In this document: positions 37,387 to 45,508 of the stretch, piece by piece
How positions within the stretch are numbered: the first letter of the stretch is position 1
How the letters are laid out: each line of letters opens with the position of its first letter
Source: Scybalousia_A sp052170555
GTDB lineage: Bacteria > Bacteroidota > Bacteroidia > Bacteroidales > P3
NCBI GenBank assembly: GCA_052170555.1
Contig: JBQNAI010000003.1
Coordinates: 124,001 to 188,000 of the forward strand
Direction: 5' to 3'
Length of the DNA stretch: 64,000 nt
Made by a program: the position numbers and the translations under genes
Notes under the pieces: model-generated
Told to the model about the DNA's origin: nothing
Database searches by the model: none
The model's input: only the letters and a program-made list of their open reading frames with translations

Positions 37387-38293
37387 CATATTACCTCAAA
37401 AACTTAAATCAAAAGGTTATATAGTAGACTTCTGCCCTCAGTATGCATACGAAGATGTTCTAAACAATATATCAAAATATGATGCTATCCTTGTAAGGAG
37501 CAAAATAAACATAGACAAAGCAATTATAGATAGGGCAAAATATTTAAAATGTATTGCTCGTAGTGGAGCCGGAATGGATGCTATAGATATTAAATATGCA
37601 GAAAGCAAAAATATTAAATGCCTTAACTCACCTGAGGGAAATAGAGATGCAGTTGGAGAACATACATTGGGACTTCTTTTGACTCTTTTCAATAAAATAA
37701 ACTTTGCAGATAGTGAAGTACGTAAAGGATTGTGGCATAGAGAGGAAAACCGTGGCATAGAAGTAAAAGGAAAGACCATTGGTATAATTGGTTATGGTAA
37801 TATGGGGCACGCATTCGCCCAAAGATTACAGGGATTCGAATGTCAAGTGATTGCTTACGATAAATACAAGCAAGGATTTTCAGATTCATTTGCCCAAGAA
37901 GTAACTTTACAAGAATTATTTCAACAAACAGATGTATTATCTCTACATGTGCCTTTGACAGATGAAACAAATAAAATGATAAACTCCGAATTTATCAGTC
38001 ATTTCTCTAAGCCTATCTATCTTTTGAACACATCTCGTGGCAAAATTGTTAGTCTTCATGATTTGGTTAAAGCTCTTCAAGGTGGCAAAATTAAAGGCTG
38101 CGGATTGGACGTGTTGGAAATAGAAAATTTTAACCAACAAATTCAAGTTAATGAGCAACAAAAGCAAGATTTGTTTACATTATATAATATGAACAACACG
38201 GTTCTGACGCCTCATGTGGCAGGTTGGACAAGAGAGTCTTATTATAAACTTGCCGACTTCTTAGCAGACAAAATTATTGAGATATTAGGCTAA
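37358..38293 (+). CDS. D-2-hydroxyacid dehydrogenase (phosphoglycerate dehydrogenase-like)
   Basis: A 311-residue NAD-dependent D-isomer hydroxyacid dehydrogenase, most similar to 3-phosphoglycerate dehydrogenases without a C-terminal ACT domain. It shows SGAGMDAID, the nucleotide-binding GIIGYGNMGHAFAQRL, LHVPLTDET, LLNTSRGKIV and GLDVLE with the C-terminal TPHVAGWT supplying the catalytic histidine. The substrate could be phosphoglycerate or another 2-oxoacid. The frame is open back to 37280, but the start at 37358 (MVLQIDETHNILPQ) matches family N-termini; 37343 is the alternative. It overlaps the lysozyme gene. Confidence 0.88.
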   Translation: MVLQIDETHNILPQKLKSKGYIVDFCPQYAYEDVLNNISKYDAILVRSKINIDKAIIDRAKYLKCIARSGAGMDAIDIKYAESKNIKCLNSPEGNRDAVGEHTLGLLLTLFNKINFADSEVRKGLWHREENRGIEVKGKTIGIIGYGNMGHAFAQRLQGFECQVIAYDKYKQGFSDSFAQEVTLQELFQQTDVLSLHVPLTDETNKMINSEFISHFSKPIYLLNTSRGKIVSLHDLVKALQGGKIKGCGLDVLEIENFNQQIQVNEQQKQDLFTLYNMNNTVLTPHVAGWTRESYYKLADFLADKIIEILG

Positions 38294-39384
38294 AATAATA
38301 ATATATAAAGAATTAGCATATATAAGATATTTGTTATTACTTTTGCAATAAAAATCCAATTTCTGTGTTAATTCTATGAGAATTAGCAGGATTAATGAAT
38401 ACATTCTTTCGGAATATTATACTTTTTATAAAAGGAAAGAAGCAAATACAATATCTATTTTGTACGGATATTAGTGATGTTTGTTTCTCTGTATTAAAAT
38501 TACGGGACAATATGTATTTTGAAAATTCTAATGATGTATTTATAAATGAAAAGTTACTCATAAAATATAATCATCTTGTGCATCTACAAAAATTTGCATA
38601 AGATTATAATTCACATTATATGCAAGAATGAATTCATACTCATACAGAGTCGTGAACGGGGTCGTTTTTTGTTCCTTTTTACAAAAACTCTTGACTCAAT
38701 GTATTTTTTGATTCTGTTATCTTTACGATTCTTTGTTTAAAAGATTATGGTAAAGGAAAATTGTTAGCAAGGCAAGTATGTATTAACACTACATAGTGAG
38801 TACTGTGGATAAAATAATATTGTAGTAAATATTAAGCATATAAATAAAATAGAGAATTTAGAGTGGATTCTTTGTGATTTAATTACAAATATATGATACA
38901 AGAACGGTTAATAAGTAGAGAACCTGCAGAGTTGGTACTAGTTGAAGTAGAAGTAACAGCATACAAGGTGCCATTTTTGAAATAGAAATATTGCAGCTAT
39001 ATGAAGAAATTAACAAGACGAGAATATAAAATTTTAGTTTTATAAATCTTAACTACAGCCTTAGTGTTTACAGTTGTTTTTTTTTAATTATTAAAGATAA
39101 AACAGACAAATATAAAGATTTGCTTTATATTGAAACTCTAAGAACAGAAGAAAAAACCAATCCTGTTGATAGTATTTCTCGTAAAAAAGATACAATACAA
39201 TACTTCAAAGACAATAGATTGGTTGAACGGAGAACTAAAATTTAGTTATTATGGATATCGTTAAAAAAAATTAATGACACTTTTATATATCAAGATTTGA
39301 TAGAAGTTGATTTATATGAAGATAATTCTGTATGAGTATTGATATTTTTTACATAAAGTTATGATATAATAAATCAAAAATTTG
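38294..39384. other. Gene-free decayed region
   Basis: About 1.1 kb. The largest frame (38395-38601, 68 codons) has no recognised family and no promoter box. A broken membrane-anchored gene is listed at 39001-39334. No 21-bp repeat array, RNA gene or terminator was seen. Confidence 0.5.
39001..39334 (+). pseudogene. Possible remnant of a small membrane-anchored protein gene
   Basis: An ATG at 39001 opens MKKLTRREYKILVL, then a TAA, then a hydrophobic stretch ILTTALVFTVVFF and another stop. In a different frame KDKTDKYKDLLYIETLRTEE and DTIQYFKDNRLVERRTKI follow, then KINDTFIYQDLIEVDLYED. The order (basic start, membrane segment, charged body) suggests one gene broken by several mutations. The family is unknown. 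Confidence 0.35.
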
Positions 39385-39392
39385 TATTTTTG
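39385..39392 (+). promoter_or_regulatory. -7 promoter box for the second fabG-like gene
   Basis: TATTTTTG followed by C, with a leader of about 55 nt to the ATG at 39451. Confidence 0.5.
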
Positions 39393-39450
39393 CAATCATA
39401 TTTCGGCGAAAAAAATAACATAAATTACTAACATAAAAACAAAAATCATT

Positions 39451-40191
39451 ATGAGATTACAAGGGAAAATAGCCGTTATTACAGGCGGTACATCAGGAAT
39501 CGGTAAAGCTACGGCTTTACGTTTCGCAAAAGAAGGTGCAGATGTAATCGTTTGGGCAAGAAATCCTCAAAAAGGCGAAGCTTTTGTAGAAGAGGCAAAA
39601 CAAATGGGTTACACCTTAACATTTATGCCTGTAGATGTTAGCAAATTCTCAGACGTAGAATCGGCAGCAGATAGAGTTAAGGAATTAAAGGGTGGAGTTG
39701 ATATCCTTATTAACGATGCAGGTATTACTAACGACTCTACTTTAAAAAAAATGACTTCTGAACAATGGCAAAGTGTCATAGATATTAATCTTACAGGAAC
39801 ATTCAACTGTATTAAATGCTTTTCTCCTATGATGCTCGAGAAAGGTTGGGGGCGTATTGTCAATGTTTCTTCGGTTGTTGGTCTGTACGGCAACTTTGGA
39901 CAAGTAAATTATGTGGCCACGAAGTCGGGTATTATAGGTATGACAAAGACTTTGGGACGTGAATTGGGACGAAAAGGTGTTACTGTCAATGCTGTAGCTC
40001 CCGGATTCATTGCAACAGATATGGTTGCCAAGATGCCAAAAGAAGTTTTGGACTCAATGATCGCCAAAGTTCCTGTTGGACGTTTGGGAACACCGGAAGA
40101 CATTGCCGCAATGTTTGTTTTCTTGGCATCTGATGAAAGTTCATACATCAATGGTGCGACATTTTCTGTCGATGGTGGTATGACTGTTTAA
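39451..40191 (+). CDS. SDR-family 3-oxoacyl-ACP/acetoacetyl-CoA reductase (second FabG-like)
   Basis: A 246-residue short-chain dehydrogenase/reductase. The cofactor loop is TGGTSGIG, with NDAG in place of the common NNAG; the catalytic Ser is in NVSSVVG and the YxxxK pair in NYVATKSG. It is clearly paralogous to FabG at 24579 but differs at the C-terminus (ATFSVDGGMTV). It resembles FabG and PhaB-type reductases equally well, so its substrate may be acyl-ACP or acyl-CoA. It is a single-gene transcript with its own promoter and a good intrinsic terminator. Its GC content is higher than that of the surrounding non-coding DNA, as expected for a maintained gene. Confidence 0.88.
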   Translation: MRLQGKIAVITGGTSGIGKATALRFAKEGADVIVWARNPQKGEAFVEEAKQMGYTLTFMPVDVSKFSDVESAADRVKELKGGVDILINDAGITNDSTLKKMTSEQWQSVIDINLTGTFNCIKCFSPMMLEKGWGRIVNVSSVVGLYGNFGQVNYVATKSGIIGMTKTLGRELGRKGVTVNAVAPGFIATDMVAKMPKEVLDSMIAKVPVGRLGTPEDIAAMFVFLASDESSYINGATFSVDGGMTV

Positions 40192-40212
40192 AATATACAC
40201 AACTCACTAAGA

Positions 40213-40260
40213 AGGGTGTAATATTACTTGATGGTGAGTATAGTTTACACCCTATTTTTT
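40213..40260 (+). terminator. Intrinsic terminator after the second fabG-like gene
   Basis: AGGGTGTAA (40213-40221) pairs with TTACACCCT (40245-40253), followed by ATTTTTT. Confidence 0.8.
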
Positions 40261-40316
40261 GTCTTCTATAATCAAATTTACACTCAAAAAAAAATCCTTT
40301 TTTATTATCAGCAATT

Positions 40317-40379
40317 ATAAAAGTGTAACATTAGCAAATTAGACTGTGATATCGGTAAATTCTTTTCAGAAAAGAGAAT
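40317..40379 (+). repeat. 21-bp modular repeat array 8 (3 units)
   Basis: Units 40317-40337 (AAAGTGT core, AACATTAGCAA), 40338-40358 (degenerate) and 40359-40379 (cap, ATTCTTTTCAGAAAAGAGA). It lies between convergent genes, just past the terminator at 40213. The remainder of the 330-bp gap holds nothing else recognised. Confidence 0.75.
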
Positions 40380-40521
40380 ATTGTTTCCTAATATCAGCAA
40401 TCAGATATGGAACTTATCATATTAAAACGCCACAACAAGTCCTCTGAGTTTATAATAAACTCAATTGTTACTCAGCTCAATTCTCAAGATTTAAATACTT
40501 TTTGCTTAAAATTAACGAATA

Positions 40522-42201
40522 CTAATTTAGTATCAGATTATATTCTTTCGGATATTTAACTGTATAAGAAAATTTGAGTTCTTTAACTTCTTTTGGTTTA
40601 AGTTTTATACTCCATTTAATAATTCCCGTATTTGAATTAAGGTATCCTCCATTATTTTCTACATTTACAATCTTTATATTCGCATCTTGCGAAATAGGTA
40701 TTTGATCCTTAATTATCAAATCTACTTCTTTTGATTTTGTATTCTTGAGGTCTAATTTTATTACAACGGTTGTTTCTACATTAGAAGAAAGAAAACCTTT
40801 ATCTGGTGAAGATTTAGTTACCATTCTTGCTACCTTAATACCTCTATCCTCCCCTGCTGAAAAACTTAAAGTATCCTTGGTAGAATTGGTATTGATATAA
40901 GAGGTTGCAATATATTTTCCATTCAAGAATATATCACAATCTACATTTTGTAGTCCCAAATCCTCCCAATTAGGTAATAAAGCGTTATAGAATACCTTCT
41001 CTATATTTTTCGGAGTAGTGAAATGTTTAAACAAAACAGTAGTCGTATCAAATACAAGAGGGATAGTCTGGGGTTTGTCATTAGATCCTATAGTCTGTTT
41101 AGTATTAAGCACATATTCCTTACTCAGAGTAAAGTTCTCAGAAGAAGTAGCACTTTGTATATCATAATCGTAATCCATTTCTTTTTCTTCTTCATCAGTA
41201 CGATATTCCAAATTTCTTTCATCACTTCTACCATTAGTTTGAACGATATTTTTAGTTATCATAACTTTTTGAAGCTTTGAAGGTGCATGTGCATAAATAG
41301 GCAATTGGTTATTCAGATAATAAGTATACAGTTCTCCATCTTCTCCTGCTATTCCCGCCTCTGAGGTAGAAAAAACTATATCACAGTTTGACCAATTCTC
41401 ATTAGTTCTCTGCATAACGTCGGTTTTCAAATTAAATATCGCATTATGTATATCTTCATCCAACATCACATCATATGAATATGTACTTGTAACACCTGTA
41501 ACTACATAATTGTATTGCAATTCTACCACCATATTCCTATTAGAATATATGTTGACTATAATATTTTGAGATTTGGTTGTCAGATTACAATTGTCATTGT
41601 GCCGTTTCACCAAACTTTCCAACTCTCCCTCATCTTGTTCCAATACAAAGCCCAATTCCTCATTTTCTTTCTGTACCTTAGCAATCATAGTATTTAACCT
41701 AAGCCCCTCTTCTCGTTGAAAAACAAACTGTTCTTGCAATATTCTGACAGTATCAATGGATTGAGTATTTTTAATAGCCTTAATATTTTTTAAAGCGTTC
41801 GACTGCTGGTTATAAATACTTATAAGTTGATTATTATCTTTAATCTTCATACGTATTTGTTGTACTCTGTCATTCAAATTGTTAATCTGTGAGGCAACAA
41901 CCGAAGAGAAAGTTTCTTTACTTGACTGATTAAAAGACTTACTAACGGATTTAAGATTAACACCTGTAATAAAAAAATCTTTTTGCTGTACAAAATGCAA
42001 ATTTTCTTTTGCAAATGTTGTAGCATTGTTGGTGATTACAAACTTATTATCACCTTTTACCAAATTGACTTTTACAGTTTTCTCCACTAAAGCACTATTT
42101 GGGTAAACGGTTACTTTAACTAACTTACTTTTTATCTCGTTTTGTGCTGATAATGTGACACTAAACGAAAATAACAACCATATTAATATTACCCTTTTCA
42201 T
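40522..42201 (-). CDS. DUF4139 domain protein (mucoidy inhibitor MuiA family)
   Basis: A 559-residue exported protein. The N-terminal DUF4140-like domain reads KVTVYPNSALVEKTVKVNLVKG. A coiled coil of about 100 residues follows (near residues 90-200, VASQINNLNDRVQQIRMKI). The C-terminal DUF4139 domain starts around 210 and includes VNIYSNRNMVVELQYNYVVTG and the late IKWSIKLKPKEVKELKFSYT. The function of this widespread family is unknown. The frame is open to 42225, but that codon lies inside the -7 box; ATG at 42201 gives a normal signal peptide (MKRVILIWLLFSFSVTLSAQ) and is chosen. Confidence 0.85.
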   Translation of the reverse strand: MKRVILIWLLFSFSVTLSAQNEIKSKLVKVTVYPNSALVEKTVKVNLVKGDNKFVITNNATTFAKENLHFVQQKDFFITGVNLKSVSKSFNQSSKETFSSVVASQINNLNDRVQQIRMKIKDNNQLISIYNQQSNALKNIKAIKNTQSIDTVRILQEQFVFQREEGLRLNTMIAKVQKENEELGFVLEQDEGELESLVKRHNDNCNLTTKSQNIIVNIYSNRNMVVELQYNYVVTGVTSTYSYDVMLDEDIHNAIFNLKTDVMQRTNENWSNCDIVFSTSEAGIAGEDGELYTYYLNNQLPIYAHAPSKLQKVMITKNIVQTNGRSDERNLEYRTDEEEKEMDYDYDIQSATSSENFTLSKEYVLNTKQTIGSNDKPQTIPLVFDTTTVLFKHFTTPKNIEKVFYNALLPNWEDLGLQNVDCDIFLNGKYIATSYINTNSTKDTLSFSAGEDRGIKVARMVTKSSPDKGFLSSNVETTVVIKLDLKNTKSKEVDLIIKDQIPISQDANIKIVNVENNGGYLNSNTGIIKWSIKLKPKEVKELKFSYTVKYPKEYNLILN

Positions 42202-42222
42202 ATCGTTTTGTATTTTCATTTG

Positions 42223-42230
42223 CAAAAATA
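42223..42230 (-). promoter_or_regulatory. -7 promoter box for the DUF4139 gene
   Basis: On the minus strand this reads TATTTTTG followed by C, about 21 nt upstream of the start at 42201. The rest of 42231-42477 is AT-rich with nothing recognised. Confidence 0.5.
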
Positions 42231-42477
42231 TAAATTTTATTCCAATCTTATCTGTCTGTAGCTCATTTTTTTATTGCATATCATAATGTTTTATCTACGT
42301 AGTATCTTTTTTTTGTTATATATTATGATTAATTTTCTTTATTTTGTAATATTTTACAATTCACTCTGAAAACTATTTCTATAATTGCACATTTCAGTTA
42401 CATAGTAAACAAAAACAACTCTATTCAAATTATTAAAAATAAGTCATTATTTTTATGTTACTAATTTAATAGCAATA

Positions 42478-42530
42478 ATTGGTTTACCGAAGTCCCACTT
42501 TAATAAAATAAAGTGGGACTTCGGTAAATT
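42478..42530. repeat. 53-bp palindromic repeat, left copy (modular repeat array 9)
   Basis: Two G-type 21-bp units in inverted orientation (42484-42504 minus, 42507-42527 plus). They form a perfect 20-bp inverted repeat, 42483-42502 with 42509-42528, around the loop ATAAAA. The whole 53-bp stretch recurs at 45039-45091 with two mismatches, in the same orientation. It lies 24 bp after the stop of the T9SS gene at 42555 and could also act as a terminator. Confidence 0.9.
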
Positions 42531-42554
42531 GGTATCAATTAGTATTAGATGGAA

Positions 42555-43571
42555 TTATTGTACTAAAAGTTGCTTTGTTGCAATACCTTCTACAGTTTTG
42601 ATTTTCAGCAAATAATTACCCGATGTATATCTACTCAAATCAAGTAAATAATAATACCTATCAACTTCTATTTGTTCAACATTCTGACCCAAATCGTTAA
42701 ACACATCTATAGAATTTATACGCCAAGAACTTTGAATGCAAACTTCTCTACTTGACGGATTAGGGAATATCACAACATATTTACCTACATCAATCATACG
42801 CTCTGATGAGGGTGTGTCAGGCAAGTTTTCACAACCTATACACTGAACAGTAGAATCAGTAGGACCAAATATCGGAAACATATAAATTCCAAGTCCATTT
42901 CCATAAAACATAACTGTATCTAGCCATTCACCAAGTGTTCCGACCTCATCAAAAGTATAAAAGTCTACTGTAGACCTCCATTTTTGTTTGTTTGAACCGC
43001 AAACATCTACGGATTGCTTACCTTTATATATCCATTTAACCCCAAGCACTATACCTTTAGCTTCCCCTTGTTCATCAATGAAGTCGTCCCAGGAAATTAT
43101 TTCATTTTCAGGATATTCAGCCATACCAACAGGTTTAGGAGAATCCAAAACAAGATAGTAGTTCCCATATACATTTATCGGATTCTCAAAAAATACTTCA
43201 TAAGGAACAAAGCCTTTAGGAGAATCACCATCATGTGTATATATCTTTTGATATTCCTTCATCTTCAATGATGTATCAGAAACTCCTAAAAGAAGAGGTA
43301 TATTTTCCACCATGTGCATATTCCAAAGAACAACACATGCCCCAGTAATAGTTAATAGAGTATCGGATTCAAACAATTGAGCACAATCCCGAATCCAATA
43401 ACTATAATGGGGCCCAATATGAAATAGTGTAGGAGCAAAATCATCCTTGCCACCTTCGCAATTATCTTTGAATGCCTCAGGCAAAATATAATTATCCTTA
43501 TAGATCTGCTGTGAAAAAGATGATGATGACAACAGAAATGTAATAACCATAATAAAAATTTTTCTTTTCAT
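42555..43571 (-). CDS. Secreted protein with T9SS C-terminal sorting domain
   Basis: A 338-residue protein with a signal peptide (ending SSSFSQ) and a C-terminal T9SS sorting domain from about residue 265: VVIFPNPSSREVCIQS, SIDVFNDLGQNVEQ and SGNYLLKIKTVEGIATKQLLV. The central part is rich in aromatics and cysteines (DNCEGGKDDF, RDCAQLF, CIGCENLP) and has no recognised family. It should be a surface or released cargo of the type IX system. It starts 22 bp after the upstream secreted-protein gene, with AGGAG 8 nt before the ATG. Both genes lie between near-identical 53-bp repeats. Confidence 0.85.
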   Translation of the reverse strand: MKRKIFIMVITFLLSSSSFSQQIYKDNYILPEAFKDNCEGGKDDFAPTLFHIGPHYSYWIRDCAQLFESDTLLTITGACVVLWNMHMVENIPLLLGVSDTSLKMKEYQKIYTHDGDSPKGFVPYEVFFENPINVYGNYYLVLDSPKPVGMAEYPENEIISWDDFIDEQGEAKGIVLGVKWIYKGKQSVDVCGSNKQKWRSTVDFYTFDEVGTLGEWLDTVMFYGNGLGIYMFPIFGPTDSTVQCIGCENLPDTPSSERMIDVGKYVVIFPNPSSREVCIQSSWRINSIDVFNDLGQNVEQIEVDRYYYLLDLSRYTSGNYLLKIKTVEGIATKQLLVQ

Positions 43572-43593
43572 ATCTAAATCTCCTATGCTTATA

Positions 43594-44925
43594 TTATTGA
43601 CAATCTATTATGTAGTTATTCTGTGTAGGATAACTTACCATAGTTTGAGGTATAATCGTATACGTGCCCGAACAATCATATTTTACAACCCCTTCTCTAT
43701 GAACAGTCTCAACCATATCTACGTAAAATATATCATTCCATAGGCAATGCAAGTCTTCGTAGTTATAGATCTTTTTATCAAAAAGATAAACTGACGACTG
43801 TTTCTGCCCGATAGCCAAGTAATAATTATCAGAATACACCGACAATTTCTTCAGCCAGTGCTTATAAGAAATATTATCAGGTATGGTAACTGGTGTTGAG
43901 TATGAAGAATAATTATTAGGAAACATCAAAAAGATATTATCAACTCCATCCAATGCAGAATTATTTATAAGACACAAAACACCATTATGTTTTCTATCAA
44001 ACTTAATATCGTACAAATAAGATCTGACCTCATTGGGACTAACAACAGCCTGAGTGTTCTTGACCTTAAAATCAAGTAAATTTATGTGACATAGTTCTGT
44101 ACCACTATAAATGTTGGTAGAAGAATAGCCAACAACAACATCATCACTAATATCTTCGCCCAAAACCTCTAATAAATACCTATAATTACTTGTGTTTGTG
44201 TTGATATCCTCTGAGTCATCATAGGTATATAGCGTAGGTGTTAAGTATGAGTATCCTTTGTAAAAAGATGGATTATTTTTATCAAATGTGTATAATTTAA
44301 ATATACCATTATTGTTTGTCGATAAGAGAACTCCCTTCGTCAAGCCATGTCTAACATCAACCAAAGGATCATACGAACGATAGCAACCTGCTGACATTGC
44401 AGTTAAATTAGCATCTACAAAAGTAAACGTATCTGCTATCAACGATAATTTCCTCTCATTAATGGCATTGTCATAGATGTCTATTTTTGTATAATTCGTA
44501 TAATCTTGAAATAATACATATTCCGTTATTGAATTACCACCGGACAAAAGAGCTGGGATAAACGCTTCAGCAAAAAATCCTTTATTGTTTGCTATCTTTC
44601 TACCGCAGAAATAAACCTTGTCTTGAAAAACTACAAAGTCCTCAACACTAACACCGGGTATGTAGGCACTCATAAATGTATTACCGCTACTATTATTAGA
44701 ATCGTCCGTCATACTAAAAACTGAAAAACAAATACCTCCTAATTGTACACGACTCAAGGTCAAAACTTTTGTAGGAGTAATAGAAACCGATTTCACTACA
44801 TCGGCATTAACCCCCACTGTTCGCTTCGTTGCCGTTGTAATGACCGACTGCATCTGTGCCATACCTCGGTAAGAAAAAAGCACAATTACAAGTAAAAACA
44901 CAAATAATAAATTCTTTGTTTTCAT
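43594..44925 (-). CDS. Secreted protein of unknown function
   Basis: A 443-residue exported protein. The frame is open to 44967, but ATG at 44925 gives a clean signal peptide (MKTKNLLFVFLLVIVLFSY...MAQ). It is preceded by AAAGGAGGT with 6 nt to the ATG, a near-perfect Shine-Dalgarno sequence and rare in this window. The body is strand-rich with repeating elements (VFQDKVYFCGRKIAN, DKKIYNYEDLHCLW) suggestive of a beta-propeller, but there is no named family and no C-terminal sorting domain. It forms a two-gene operon with the T9SS cargo gene downstream. A -7 box lies 40 nt upstream. Confidence 0.75.
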   Translation of the reverse strand: MKTKNLLFVFLLVIVLFSYRGMAQMQSVITTATKRTVGVNADVVKSVSITPTKVLTLSRVQLGGICFSVFSMTDDSNNSSGNTFMSAYIPGVSVEDFVVFQDKVYFCGRKIANNKGFFAEAFIPALLSGGNSITEYVLFQDYTNYTKIDIYDNAINERKLSLIADTFTFVDANLTAMSAGCYRSYDPLVDVRHGLTKGVLLSTNNNGIFKLYTFDKNNPSFYKGYSYLTPTLYTYDDSEDINTNTSNYRYLLEVLGEDISDDVVVGYSSTNIYSGTELCHINLLDFKVKNTQAVVSPNEVRSYLYDIKFDRKHNGVLCLINNSALDGVDNIFLMFPNNYSSYSTPVTIPDNISYKHWLKKLSVYSDNYYLAIGQKQSSVYLFDKKIYNYEDLHCLWNDIFYVDMVETVHREGVVKYDCSGTYTIIPQTMVSYPTQNNYIIDCQ

Positions 44926-44931
44926 TCTATA

Positions 44932-44939
44932 CCTCCTTT
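44932..44939 (-). promoter_or_regulatory. Strong Shine-Dalgarno sequence
   Basis: On the minus strand this reads AAGGAGGT, 6 nt before the ATG at 44925. It decides the start codon. It is unusual because most genes here have AT-rich leaders without such a site. Confidence 0.7.
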
Positions 44940-44964
44940 TTTGATTGATAATTAATTGAAAGCA

Positions 44965-44972
44965 CAAAGTTA
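44965..44972 (-). promoter_or_regulatory. -7 promoter box of the two-gene secreted-protein operon
   Basis: On the minus strand this reads TAACTTTG. It lies about 40 nt upstream of the start at 44925 and inside the interval bounded by the two 53-bp repeats, so the unit carries its own promoter. Confidence 0.55.
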
Positions 44973-45038
44973 GATATTTTTTTTAATTATCCAAAAAAAA
45001 ATATCTAACTTTGCAATGAAAAGATTATATCTTTGCAT

Positions 45039-45109
45039 ATTGGTTTATCAAAGTCCCACTTTAATAAAATAAAGTGGGACTTCGGTAAATTCTTTCTTGA
45101 CATCAGCAA
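45039..45109. repeat. 53-bp palindromic repeat, right copy, plus one P-type unit (array 10)
   Basis: 45039-45091 matches 42478-42530 at 51 of 53 positions. The two changes weaken the palindrome at its outer edge. A further P-type unit (CTTTCTT core, GACATCAGCAA) follows at 45089-45109. It lies between divergent genes. Confidence 0.9.
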
Positions 45110-45181
45110 ATCTTTTAATACCATAAAAATAGTGCTTTCATTAATTGCTAAGTTTTTGCACAATAATTTGGATTTTTATTG

Positions 45182-45189
45182 TAACTTTG
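45182..45189 (+). promoter_or_regulatory. -7 promoter box with an unusually long downstream leader
   Basis: TAACTTTG followed by C. The next intact gene starts about 315 nt downstream at 45509. An 8-codon frame (45198-45224) begins just after the likely transcription start. The 45190-45508 interval has no recognised RNA, riboswitch or gene. Confidence 0.45.
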
Positions 45190-45508
45190 CCGAAATTATG
45201 TTTTGTAATCATCGTAATGAATAATGAAATTGTTAGTCTTGATAACAGCACAAACTTATAATAGTGAAAAATGGTCCTGCATTGTGTAAATACATAATAT
45301 ACCAAAGCGACAAAGGAAGTAATAGATTACTAAAAACAATACTTGTTATTTCCATCTTCAATATTTGTAATTCACATATTTCATTTCAATTTTCAACAAA
45401 TACTTGACCGACAGTAATTTTAACTTGTACAAAAAGGTGCCATAAATACATAGGATCAAAAAACAAAAAATATTAGATAGAAAAAAACACTTTAATTTTA
45501 TATATCAT

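Noticed and set aside
38395..38601. 68-codon frame after the hydroxyacid dehydrogenase
   Set aside because: No promoter, no recognised family, and located in a tract with broken frames; not supported as a gene.
42483..42528. The 20-bp inverted repeat as simply a transcription terminator
   Set aside because: It could terminate transcription, but the same 53-bp sequence recurs between divergent genes at 45039, where no transcript needs to end, so a terminator role alone does not explain it.
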